A stretch of DNA of 64,000 bases. It comes from Gossypium raimondii (Eukaryota > Streptophyta > Magnoliopsida > Malvales > Malvaceae). This document shows positions 13,637-24,750 of the stretch, one piece after another; position 1 is the stretch's first letter, and the number at the start of each line of letters is the position of its first letter. The notes under the pieces were generated by a model that worked only from the letters and a program-made list of their open reading frames with translations, was not told the DNA's origin and did not search any database. Location: contig NC_068571.1 of NCBI RefSeq assembly GCF_025698545.1, positions 33,761,733 through 33,825,732 on the forward strand, in the 5' to 3' direction. A program made the translations under genes and the position numbers.

Positions 13637-13781
13637 AGGGTGTTTGGTGGGAGCAAACACCGTAACATACAAAGCATCAAAACACCTAAAGAAGCAGTCC
13701 ATAACCAAATGGACAGTAACACTAACAAACCATAAACAAGACACCCACCATTACAATAATACAAAATGCCAAACCACTCCC
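13637..13781. mobile_element. Candidate Tourist-like (PIF/Harbinger) MITE
   Basis: A 145-bp segment begins AGGGTGTTTGGTGGG and ends CCAAACCACTCCC. The ends form imperfect inverted repeats of the GGG-TGTTTGGT kind, and TAA lies on both sides (13634-13636 and 13782-13784), the duplication typical of PIF/Harbinger elements. A short internal hairpin (GGTGTTTG/CAAACACC) lies at the left end. The imperfect ends keep confidence moderate. Confidence 0.5.
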
Positions 13782-15632
13782 TAAGCTTGTCGCCTTCTCA
13801 ATATGCCATTCCTATTTAGCATTCAAACTAATACACTCCTTAATTTCTGCCATGCCTTCAATATTTTATTTTAATTAAAATGCTGAGAGAAATTTAAATT
13901 TAAATAATTATTAACATTATTTTTTAAAAAAATTTAGAATATCACACCAATAAATTTAATGAAGAATTTTAATAGGGTTAGCAATTGGATCTAAATTTTA
14001 ATTTTAAAAAGGGACTAAATTCTTAAGAATAAAAAAATGAGAGATTAAATTCTAAATATATTGAGAATAAAGAAACTTGGAGTATATTGTAACATTTAAA
14101 CTTTAACTATTTAGCCCAAAATAATTAACCCAACGGGAAGCGTGGGTCAAAAACCATACTACTATGTATATTTGAGAAAAATGGTGGCATGAAGTATCAA
14201 TACTAATACTAATGTGTTGTTTGATAAATTCACAAGTGTTAAAAATAAATAAATGTTATAAAATTAAGTACTAAAATTTGAATTATTGAATGTAAGTAAT
14301 AAAACTTGGTTGATATATTACTTAAAATTTAAGTACTAAAATTTAATTATTGAAGATAAGTTATAAGTACGAAATATGATCATATGGCTTGATGAATATA
14401 ACTTTTAAATTATGAAAAATGTTATTCTATATTTTATCTTTAATTATTAACCATTCCATCTTATTCTAAATAAAATAAAATTTTAAATATAAATTCTTTA
14501 TAGAATAATATAATGTTTAAATAAATAAAATAGAATAGAATTAATTGAAATTATTCTCTATAAAGATTTTACATTAAAATTTTGATTTAATTTTTAAAAA
14601 TATTTTGTAACCTCCTAAACCTGGCTTAAAAGCTACGGCCGAATTCGGAAGATTACATTGGCCACCGAAATGGTCTAGTAAACGATCAGAGTTTTATTTA
14701 AACAAATTTTTTTTAAATATTTGCTTACTTTAGTAGAAAAACTTAGTGTGTTTCCAAAAGGTACAATTTAATTTCAAAAACCGGTTGATCCTAATGATTG
14801 TTTTGCAAAAGTTGAATTCCAGTTTTATATAAATTTATTTTTCAAAATTCATTCACATAATCATGCAGCGGAAAAGTGATGTTTTAACATAGTTTTAATG
14901 AAAACCAAATTCCATGCAAAATTAAATCAAGTTTTATGTTTCAACAACCTAAAATCAAATTAAATGTCATGCATACTAAATAAACCCAAAGTCTAAGTCT
15001 CATGCCACAGTTCAAATAAAACAATACAGTTCCAAATAACATGAATTATAATATTAAGTTTAAAATACTTTTAATGAAAAAAATATTAATCTGAGTCGAG
15101 ACCTTCCAGATGCCAAGTTCGTGCATTAACCTTGTGGGTTATCTGTAAATATGGAAATTAAGGGGGGTGAGCTTTACGAGCTCAGTGTGTCCAATCACGA
15201 GAAAATCAGTAGAAAACAGTAGATAAAGCGTACAAAATAACAATTCTCAAAACAATCACAGTCATATAGCAAAGTAGAATTCCAGAGTTCATTTGGGCAT
15301 GCTTATGAATGTCAATGCAATACAATAATAATATGAAAGATCCTACCTATACTCCGCTACATACCACAGTAAGAGTTTCCCATAAATCATCCATCCGATA
15401 ACATTCCATTTTGAGGATGAACCACCAGTAATTTGTAGATAAACTACCAGTAAAAATTTGGGGATGAACCACTATTATTTTTAAATAAAAAGATTGTAGA
15501 TAATTGTCGATAAGTTGTGGATGAACCACCAGTGTTTGCAGATTATTAAACTGTTAGTACTTCCTCCTTTCAATTGCCCCACCCCATGCAATGCAATATG
15601 GCATGCTAGTAACAATATAATACAGAAATAAT

Positions 15633-15746
15633 AGACATGCTTAACATGTATTTAATTTAATAGTAGCCGTAGACATGCTTAACATGTATTCTGTTTAATA
15701 GTAGTAGTACACATGCTTAACATGCACTCAGTAGGGTAGAAGCAGT
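15633..15746. repeat. 38-bp tandem repeat, three imperfect copies, inside LTR-derived DNA
   Basis: The word ACATGCTTAACATG recurs with a 38-bp period, with units starting at 15633, 15671 and 15709. Upstream, at about 15415-15535, a looser repeat of GATGAACCACCAGT-like words is also present. Both are internal repeats of LTR-type sequence. Confidence 0.7.
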
Positions 15747-16077
15747 AATAACAATATCAATTAATTAAATTTACAGTGACAGTAGACATGCAACATTCAC
15801 ATATCATATATTATAACATTAGCTATTTAGTCATTAAATCATGAATTCCAACATATTCAATATGTCAAGGACTCAATTGAGTTTAAAAATAATTTAGGGC
15901 TTATGTAGGGACTAAACTGAATAATTCATAAAATTTTGGGCAAAACCATAAAATAAGGGTCACATTGTCGTGTGGCAAACCGTGTGAGAGGATTAAGGCC
16001 TTGTGGAAGGGTTACATGGCCATGTAGAAAATTGAGGCCTGTGAAAAATGCTAAAGTTACCCTACAGGAGGGATACG

Positions 16078-18979
16078 TGTAACACCACTTACCCGAGACC
16101 GTTGCCGGAGTCGAGCATGAGGCGTTACTTGACTTAACTTAAAAGTTCGGGGCATAAAAAATTACTTTTAAAATTTATTTCACTGTTCATAATAAGACTA
16201 TCCACCTGCACAGCAGTCATTAAATTAATTATAACTCAAGCTACAAAACTCGAAATTTAGATCCATAAATTTTCCATGAAACTAGACTCATATATATTTT
16301 TACCATAAATTTTTCAGAATTTTTGGTTCAGTCGATTAGTACATTTTATTAGTTAAAGTCTCCCATGTTTCACTAATCGACTATCCTGACCACTCATCAC
16401 TAAAATTCAATTATCTCATTTTACAGACTTCATATGGTGCTTCCACTTATTTCTGCTTAAAATATACTCATTAAGGAATCTAGACATATAAATTATAAAT
16501 CATAATTCCTTCTGTACAATGAATTTCTAAAGTCAGAACAAGGGACTTCAAAAACCATTCTTACTCTATCTCACTAAAATTCAAATATCTAAACATATAT
16601 AACTCTTTTGCTTACTCTATTTCTTTCATGTGAAGGTATACTAATTCAGCTTTAATTTCATATCTCACTCAGCTTCTAATTCAATTTACACTATTTTTGG
16701 TGATTTTTCAAAGTTACATCAATCTGCTGTCCAAAAATTGTTCCATTGCAATTTTATTTTATTTTTTTAAAAATTCAATATAACCCTTTTATAATTATCT
16801 AACCTTCCTACAAATTTCAATTCACAACCAATTTTAGTATTTCAACTACTTCATTTAAATACTAATAGAGTTCAACCAATCAACCATTTCAAGCTAAAAA
16901 CATGTATATTTCAATGTCTAACACAACCATCACATTCATATTTACCTTGCCTACTTAGTCATTCATTTTATTACTTTTTACTTCAATTCCCTATACATGC
17001 CATATAAATCAAAAAGTTGTTTAACAAAATCTACCGGAGTAAATCTGGATAGTGTGATCGTTGATGTAGATCTGATCCTCCGAACATATATATATCAATC
17101 TACAAGAAATAATAAACACACACAAGTAAGCTTGCAGAAAGCTTAGTAAGTTCATAGGCTCATAATAAAATCTTACCAAAATTTCACTAACAACATTAAT
17201 AAACAAATAAAAATTCAACATTTCCTGCCAACCACAATCTCAAACAATGAATCTATCCAATCGAGCTCAATATCAGATGTCAAATTCAATTCTGACATTT
17301 AGCTTCAATTGCACTTACAAATACTTGTCAAATTAAGGATCGTCTTACGGATTTGAGTACATCGTTTGCCCGGTGCCACGATTTGCTTGAATATTTCACA
17401 TTGCTATAACTCAGTATGGTTTTCTTCACAGAAATACCATACCTACTTTTCACAACTCAGTATGGTTTTCTTCACTGAAACACTATACCTACTTTTCACA
17501 ACTCAATATGGTTTTCTTCACTGAAACACCATACTTACTTTTCACAACCCAGTATGGTTTTCTTCATTGAAATACCATACCTACGTTTCACACTTTCCCA
17601 TGGATCCACCATGGACTTATCCGTCAATTCATCACTGGTTACCGAACGTATGTACTCAATCCTGCGTATCCCTTAATTTGAACTAATAATCTCATCTTAT
17701 TCTCATTTTTACCATAATCATAATTTAACAACAATATACGAATTGATGCATTATATCATTCCCACATTAACAATTAATCAAAAAATTTCAGCCATATGAA
17801 CTTACCTGGGCCAATTCGTAGAAGTTGTAAAAGTTCAGAAACTAGTTCAATACTTTCTCTTTTCCGCGTTTATCTTCGAATTCCCGATCTATAATATTAA
17901 TTTTTCCATTTATTAGCATCTAATTCAATACTAATTTACTTCACAATTTATGCCTTTCAATTTTTGAAATTACACTTTTACCCCCAAAATTAACAACTTT
18001 TACAATTTGGTCCCTACTCAATTAACCCTTCAATTGATCTAATTTTTCTCAATTAACACCTTATCCAACCATTTTAGACTACTAAATAGCCATTTATATT
18101 CATAATTTCAGTACAAAACCCCAATTCCTAACTTTTTCACAATTAGGTCCTAAAAATCATTTTCTACTAAAATCACTTAATAAGATCATAATATAATGAA
18201 ATTAAAACTTAAAATCTATAATAATTCATCATAAAATTCCAGGACTTATTCATGATAACTTACAAAATCACCCATGGAATCAAAAACTAATGAATTCAAT
18301 AGTTGGACCTAGTTGTAAAAGTCACAAAACATAAAAATTTCAAGGAAAAAGCAAGAATTGAACTCACATGGTATAAAAATATGAGAAACCTGCTTGTTCC
18401 AGACCTCCTATGGCATTTTTGCTGATAAATTATGAAGATATCTCTAGATTTTTCACTTTTATCTTTGTTTTATATATTTAATTTGTAAAATTTCCAATTT
18501 TGCCCTTGTTTCTCCTTACTTTCTTGCTGGATTTTTCTTGCCCAACCGTCCAGCCCATATAATTTGGGCCTAATTTCCTTTTAAATCCCTCCTTATTAGT
18601 CACTTAAGCTATTTAATCACAATTTAACAAATTTTGCACTATTTTCAATTTACTCCTTTTTAATTAATTGACTATCCAAACGTTAAAATTTTCTAACTAA
18701 ACTTTTATACTAACTCAATGACACTCCATAAATATTTATAAAAATATTTATGGCTTGGTTTATGAACTCGAGGTCTCGATACCTCATTTTAGACCCAATT
18801 TACCTATTAAATTCTTTTTAAATCACAAAATTCAACAAATCACAAAATTCACTAATTCAAAAATTCTTCTAAATTCACACTTGACCCATAACTAATAGTT
18901 TATTAAATTTTAACTCATTGGTCGGATTTAGTGATCTCGAATCACTGTTTCCGACACCACTAAAAATTTGGCTGTTATA
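16078..18979. mobile_element. Solo LTR (Gypsy-type), inserted in an older element
   Basis: It starts TGTAACACCACTTACCCGAG and ends CACTAAAAATTTGGCTGTTATA, a decayed form of a TG...CA LTR. The left flank is ATACG (16073-16077) and the right flank ATACA (18980-18984), a 4-of-5 match for a target-site duplication. Removing the segment rejoins older repeat sequence (GGGATAC with AGCCGTGTGG) smoothly. The length is about 2.9 kb. It holds the 46-bp tandem array at 17411-17595. With no internal region or partner LTR, it is most simply a solo LTR left by recombination. Confidence 0.55.
17411..17595. repeat. 46-bp tandem repeat, four copies, each with a small palindrome
   Basis: Units begin at 17411, 17457, 17503 and 17549 with the core AGTATGGTTTTCTTCACTG, followed by ACCATACCTACTTTTCACAA. 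Within each unit GTATGGT and ACCATAC can pair, so each copy can form a small stem-loop. Copies differ by only a few bases. Confidence 0.9.
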
Positions 18980-19429
18980 ATACAGCCGTGTGGACGGGTT
19001 GTGGCCATGTGGTTTATGAACTAGCCTAGGATTTACAAGGCACATATTTGTGTGGTCCACATGCCCATGCGAGAGACCGTGTAGCTCTAAACTTCACATA
19101 ATTTTCTACCGAGCAATCTACCAAATATGTCGTGACACTAGGGGTGTTGTGTCACGACACCAAGCTCAAGGCCGCGACTCCAAGCCTTTGAGGTTTCAAT
19201 ACCATTGTTTGATGGTTGAGGTGAAGGATCCAAGGCTACTACTGAGGGTGTTGCGACTCCATCTAGTCTGTTTGGCGACATCGAGAACCCCCAAGCCAAG
19301 GTTGTACCTACTGCCGAAGATGTCGCGATACCAAAGCTTGGTTGTCGTGACACCGAAGCTTGACGGGTGAAAAATTGCAGAGGCAATTTTGAGTCCAAAT
19401 AAGCTTAAGTCACTTTTCATTTAAGGGCA

Positions 19430-21723
19430 TGTAACATCCTAGTTCTGATGAGTACAAGGTTTAGCGTGTAGTCCTAAAATAGTTTGATTGACGAGGTAGT
19501 ATTCGTCCAAGTACATCTTTTGGCGTATAAAGTGGGCGTCTTCCATTATGCGCGTAAGTTAATGGTGGTTTGACATCAAATTTTCGTGTTTGTTGGAGTA
19601 TGATGTCAGACAAGTGAAAAGGTATTGTGGAATGAGTTCATGCTTGAAGGGTAGTGCGCCTTTTATCTATAGCACTGTGCAAGTTAAGTTGTAAGGTAAG
19701 CTGGTTAGGAACCAACTGGATGCAAATTAGGGTAACTAAAATAAGGGGGTACTTACTTAGGTTTCTCGAAAGTTGCAAACCTTTGGAAAAGACAATTCAG
19801 TAAGGATGTGACGCATGTCAGGTTCCACTATGAGAACATGGATCATAAATATATATTATGATATGGACTTGAGAAAAATGAGAGTTTCTTTTCTTTCTTC
19901 CATTTAAAAATATTGTTGTGATTTCCTTGGAGATAAGTATAATTCTCTCTTGTTAAGTTGAAACTAAGGATCCGAGTTCATTCAGAAAGTTGTTTCATAT
20001 CTTGGGTAAGTATTATAGTCTTGCATGTCAACTTCTAAAAGAGTAAGCCTGTTTTATGTGATTGGATAGTAAAATGAAGAAATAAAGCTTTGTATGGGGG
20101 GTCATCAGTGCTTGAGGTGATGATATATAGTATTTGAATGAGTTTTAATGGTGTTCCTATATTTTTAAATAGTGGTGGCTGCAGTTAATTATTAGAGGTT
20201 GAATTTGGAGTTCAAGCTTTTGTCCGTGATGGTCAGGTGAGTTTTATACTGATTCATGCATGTGTACTGTTCATATTGTGAATCATCTATAGAAAATTGA
20301 TTGAACTATGGATCCGAAGTCATGCAGAGTATAGTATGTGAAGATTGGTGTACGGGTATTGAATTATTAAAGTATGGTTGAGTATGTATATGTCTAAAAT
20401 GTATGCTATAAGAAGTGTGTTCTAATTGGGTGAATGTTAGTGAACTAAAGGGTTGAATTTAGATTGTGTCAATGCATGAAGAGTTTGTGTCTGTTCTCCA
20501 CGGAGTTGTCTAAAAGGGGTCCATCGAGACTTTAAAATCGAACTCTGAAAAAAAAGTTCATGACCATGACACCCTCGGGAAGAAACTAAAGGATTATGAT
20601 TACCCAATGAGGTTCTCTATGTGTCCTAAGACAATAATGGACAAACCTCACGTATTGTGAGTTTAGGCAAATCCATGTTGTAAACATGTCAGGAAATAAT
20701 AAGCCTTTGTGGCGAACTATGAAAAAATAAGCCTTTGTGGCAAACTATGAAAGATTAACATTTGTGACGGGCTTCGTATGAAGCGATATGGCATATCCTA
20801 CATGTCTTTTAATCATGATCAGAAATACTAGAATAAGCTAAATTGTTTGATGATTTCAAGGTAAGGACCTAGTAAATTTAAGAAATGATTGAAGATGATA
20901 GTTTGAAGAAATAATGAGATGAATAAGCTTTCATTGAAAGAAAAAAATCTGAATAAAAGCTGCCTTCGATAATTCGAATAAGGGTATATGCCTGTATACA
21001 ATAATAGAAAAGAGTAGTAGAAGTTAAGATTAGGTATGAAAAGTAAATTTTGAACAATAGTTTGCAAAGAATACGAGTAACGATCCATGATCAAGATCAG
21101 TTGAAAGAGATTACTGAGAGAATGAAGTTATTGACATATGATGATAATGGATTCAGACTATGATATAGTAGATAAATGGAATGAAAATGTTTTGCAATTT
21201 GTGTGACACTCATTGTGTATAGTGGATGATGAAAGAAGAGAAGCTGATGGTGATGAACTACTTGGCACTTTACGAAAACGACGACTAAGGTATAAGAGAT
21301 TATTTTTCACTGAGCTCTTATGAACTTACATGAGTTACACTTTATGTTTCAAGTTGGTTGTGAGTATGCGCCAAGTGGGACGATGCCAGGACTACACTGA
21401 ACAAAGTGACGTATCGGGTTATTATGCATACAGAGCAAGTTTGGTGGCGTGTTCAAAGTATGAAATGTTACTTAGGAAACCATATTTTGGGGTAATTGTA
21501 ATATATTAAGGCTTCAATTTAGATATCCTTGTAATTAGATTATCATGTGCCATAGTTGTATCTACCCATTGTATATATATTTATGTAATTTAGTTTGAAT
21601 TTGTATGAAGCTAATGTGTAAAAAAAAATTTAATTTGTATAAGTAGATTAAGCCTTGTTTGTATTCGTGTGGTAATACCCGAGATCTGGATCCGAAAAAT
21701 TGGATCAGGTTGAGAGTGTTACA
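19430..21723. mobile_element. Second candidate solo LTR
   Basis: It begins TGTAACATCCTAGTTCTGAT and ends TTGAGAGTGTTACA, the TG...CA form of a Gypsy LTR, about 2.3 kb long. The five-base flanks (GGGCA left, TATTA right) do not match. Either one end has decayed or it is part of a larger rearranged element. No open frame of retroelement type was seen. Confidence 0.4.
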
Positions 21724-23121
21724 TATTAGGTTAAAATTTTAAAAATTTTGAAGGACCTAAATGGAAAGTTTTCCATTTTAGGGGGGCCCTGCCAGCCCTT
21801 CTAGTTTCACCCCTGTGTCATTGGTTCCACATTTAAATGAGCATTTCTTACTCTTACCTTTATGTTGTGTATATCAATTGTTCGATGAAATGTCTATTTA
21901 GGTAGTAAGCTTTATTATGTGCTAATATTGCTTATTGGTTAATTGATGAATTAATTAGTGGATTAAGTTCATGTCTATACTTGATTGTTTGGTTGTTCTT
22001 TTATATCAAAATACTTCATTAGCTAGAATTGACGCCTCTAGTGGAAAATTTAGATAAACGAGATTGAAAGGAGAGTTTATCATTAGATTGTTCGATATAA
22101 TTGTGCCGAATAGTGAGACCGAGAGGATAGCTTAGGTTGTATCTTTTAGTCTAGGATGAGGCTGAGAGGAGATTCCTAACTAAGAGAGTGTCGAACAATA
22201 TAATTGGTATAGGTTCATTAGTTTAAATTGCAATCGACTAATCGACCATTTAGTACGTAATATAAGCCATCTTTTCGTATTACAATTCAACTACGTAATA
22301 TCGTTTAGTATTAGTTAAACGTTAAATAACCAATGAGCCAATATTTGCTTCCATTTTACTTTGCGTGCAAAAATTGTTGATGACAATATACAAGAAATAT
22401 TAATGTAATCAATGAATATTTTATTAAATTATTTGTTCAAAAAACAAAAGTGTATAAAGGCAAATATACTACACTTAAAAAACTAAATCGAACAGTTTCC
22501 CACTTACATTAATAAAGTAGATAAGTCAAACTTCGCATCATATTTCTTACTTCATGTTTTTCCTTTATATTGTTATTTTTATACCATCTTGTTATTTTTT
22601 TATCCATGTCTTTTTGGTGTTGTTTCTTTTCTTTTATAGTTATTTTTTGTTTTGGGAGAAGAAAATGGGGTGTTGAAACTGCCCACAGAAAGTTATATTT
22701 TGGTGGTAATGGTTGGATTTTGATATTTCTGCAAGTAATTTTCCAATTTATCTGGCACTGAAATTCAATTTGGAATCTGGGATTTACTCTAACTTGTAAC
22801 TTTTCTTTCTTTTTCTTTTTTTGTATAATATAGTCCAGTGGAGTTGATTTTAGGGTAATTTTTCTTTCCATGGAAGCCTTCTTATTTGACTTGTTGAAGG
22901 AATTGTCTGTAGTTTTGGTTTGGTGTTAGTGTGATTTGCATTAACCATAATACTTCAATTTGACAAAATATTATATATATATATTTTATAATTTTTATAT
23001 ATAATTAAGGTCAAAGTGAGAAAGTATAAAAGTATGGGCTAAATTTGTGAAATATTTAAAATTGATTAGAAATTTAAGGTCAAAGTCACTTAAACAGATG
23101 ACCAAAAAAAGACAATTTAAA
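21724..23121. other. Intergenic spacer, unassigned
   Basis: No gene recognised. Bases 22560-22900 have more balanced composition and a pyrimidine-rich strand with small frames on both strands. None matches a family I know. Confidence 0.4.
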
Positions 23122-24215
23122 AAAGGCTTAATTAAAAAATACCCCTAAACTATACATGTGTTCTCAAAATGGTATTTAAAATTTTTTTTTATCGGTACTC
23201 AACCTTCACGTTTGTTATTCATTTTACTCCAAAAGTTAACACCGTCAGGAAAAAATTAACCAATCAGGTGCTGCCACATCAACCTTATTGGACTTTACCC
23301 CTTCTTTTCTAGAATTTGAGAAAAGAAAAAGTAGAAAATATTAAATGTAATAAAAAAAACAGAGAAAAAGAAAATTACCTAACTCAAGAAACAACATTTG
23401 TATCTGACTTCTGACTAAACTGAAATAAAAATTTTAAAAATATATAAAAAGTTTATAAATAAATATATAATTAAAAATATTATGTTAATATTAATTAAAA
23501 ATAATTATATAAATATTTAAGAAAAACATTTTCCTTTCTCCCACCGTCTCTTCTCCCTCCCATCATCATCATCCATCAAAGAAAAAAAGAAAAGATCGGT
23601 AGAATGAATGTTTGTTACATAGTGTAATGTTTTTGGGTTTTTTATCGTGTTCTTGGTTTTTTTTTTTTTTGTTTTCATGGGCCTGTTTTCAGATTTCCAG
23701 AGGGAGACGGTGGGGGAGAGGGAGAGGGAGAGGGAGAGGGAGAAGGCCGGTGGGAGGAAAGTTTTTTTTTTTATATATTAATTTTAATTTAATGTTTTTA
23801 ATTATATATTGATTATTTGTTTATAATATTTTTAAGTTTTAGTTATAATTTTTTCTTTTTTTTGAATTATTTGATATAAATAATTATGTAAAATTACTTA
23901 CTTGGCATGCCAGTGATTGGATCACGTCGTTTTTCTTTCTTTTTTTTTTTTTAATGAGAGAGTAATAATACAGTTAAAAGAGTAGGTAAAGAAAATTTCA
24001 CCTTTTACTTTTTTTTATTACATTTATTTTTTTTTTTACTTTTTCCCTTTCAAATTCCAGAAAAAAGGATAAAGTCAAATACCATTGATGTGGCAGCCCC
24101 TGATTGGTTAAATTTTTTTTCGGAAAGTTACGTTTGTGTATGACAAAAAAAAGGTTTAAGTACCGTTTTGAGAACACGGGTATGGTTTAGGGGGTATTTT
24201 TTGAATTAAGCCTTT
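23122..24215. mobile_element. Foldback transposon with long inverted arms
   Basis: The left end AAAGGCTTAATTAAAAAATA is mirrored by the right end TATTTTTTGAATTAAGCCTTT. The similarity continues inward: TGTGTTCTCAAAATGGTA on the left and TACCGTTTTGAGAACACGGG on the right. Further in, CTCCCACCGTCTCTTCTCCC is mirrored by GGGAGACGGTGGGGGAGAGG near the centre. The arms therefore span most of the 1.1 kb (about 23122-23580 and 23695-24215). No transposase. The right end lies about 310 bp before the first uORF of the kinase gene. Confidence 0.75.
23713..23744. repeat. (GGGAGA)n microsatellite in the foldback core
   Basis: About five hexamer units of GGGAGA lie in the right arm of the foldback element next to its central loop. 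The left arm carries a shorter complementary pyrimidine tract, so the repeat has expanded on one arm. Confidence 0.8.
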
Positions 24216-24525
24216 CGAAAAAGCTAGTGATAAAATTATCACTTTTTTATTCAAGTGACTAAAACGAAAATTTATGCATAGTTGGATGACTATTGTTGTA
24301 GTTTTACGAAAAAAACTAAAACCCCAATAACATACTCAGTAACTCGAAAGTCGAAAATTAGTACCAAAAAGATGGAGTGAAAAAAGGCCACAACTGCTTT
24401 CAGTTTTCACCAACAGTCAAAGCTACTTCTCTGTTTCATTTTATTTCTCTCATTTTCAAACTCGAGGGGTTTTATTTCTTTCTTTCTCTCTTTTAGCTGA
24501 AGTTCTTCGACTCGGAAACTCAGTA

Positions 24526-24633
24526 ATGGCTATTCTGACTCTGAGTCATTTCGTACGAGTTCCGATTCTTGTGATGTTGTCTCCACGGTTGAATCCTCCC
24601 TTGCTGCCTGTTGCAAATAAGTTGTTCTCCTAG
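24526..24633 (+). promoter_or_regulatory. 35-codon uORF in the leader of the receptor-like kinase gene
   Basis: An ATG at 24526 opens a frame ending in TAG at 24631-24633, upstream of and separate from the proposed main start at 24751. A second, nine-codon uORF follows shortly after (ATGTCTTTGGAGG onward). If the transcript begins upstream of 24526, both would lower initiation at the main ATG. There is no transcript evidence here. Confidence 0.45.
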
Positions 24634-24750
24634 TGTTGCTTTTATGTCTTTGGAGGTGTTAATGCTCATTTGAAACTGTGATCTCGGCGTTGGTTTGTTG
24701 GAAGTTCCCCAGATCTGAGTTGTCCCCGGTTAAAATCAACGGCGTTGGTG

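Larger units (their letters stand above)
14606..21723. mobile_element. Nested LTR-retrotransposon-derived region, no intact coding domains
   Basis: The segment contains several TGTAAC... starts and TGTTA.A ends typical of Gypsy-type LTRs: TGTAACCTCCTAAACC at 14606, TGTAACACCACTTACC at 16078 and TGTAACATCCTAGTTC at 19430. Matching ends lie near 18979 and 21723. Sequences at 15960-16077 and 18980-19430 share words such as CGTGTGG and GGCCATGT. They look like one element split by the insertion at 16078-18979. I found no gag, protease, reverse transcriptase or integrase frame, so these are solo LTRs and fragments. The exact boundary of the outermost element is uncertain. Confidence 0.6.

Noticed and set aside
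17411-17595. CRISPR-like array
   Set aside because: The copies are directly adjacent, without unique spacers, and lie in a plant LTR; it is a minisatellite.
19050-19370. Overlapping frames on both strands within the LTR region
   Set aside because: They fall in repeat sequence rich in TCGTGACACC-like words. None shows gag, protease, reverse transcriptase or integrase motifs.
22509-22871. 120-codon minus-strand frame and a 63-codon plus-strand frame
   Set aside because: Lys/Asn- or Phe-rich chance frames in AT-rich DNA, with no splice-consistent extension or domain.
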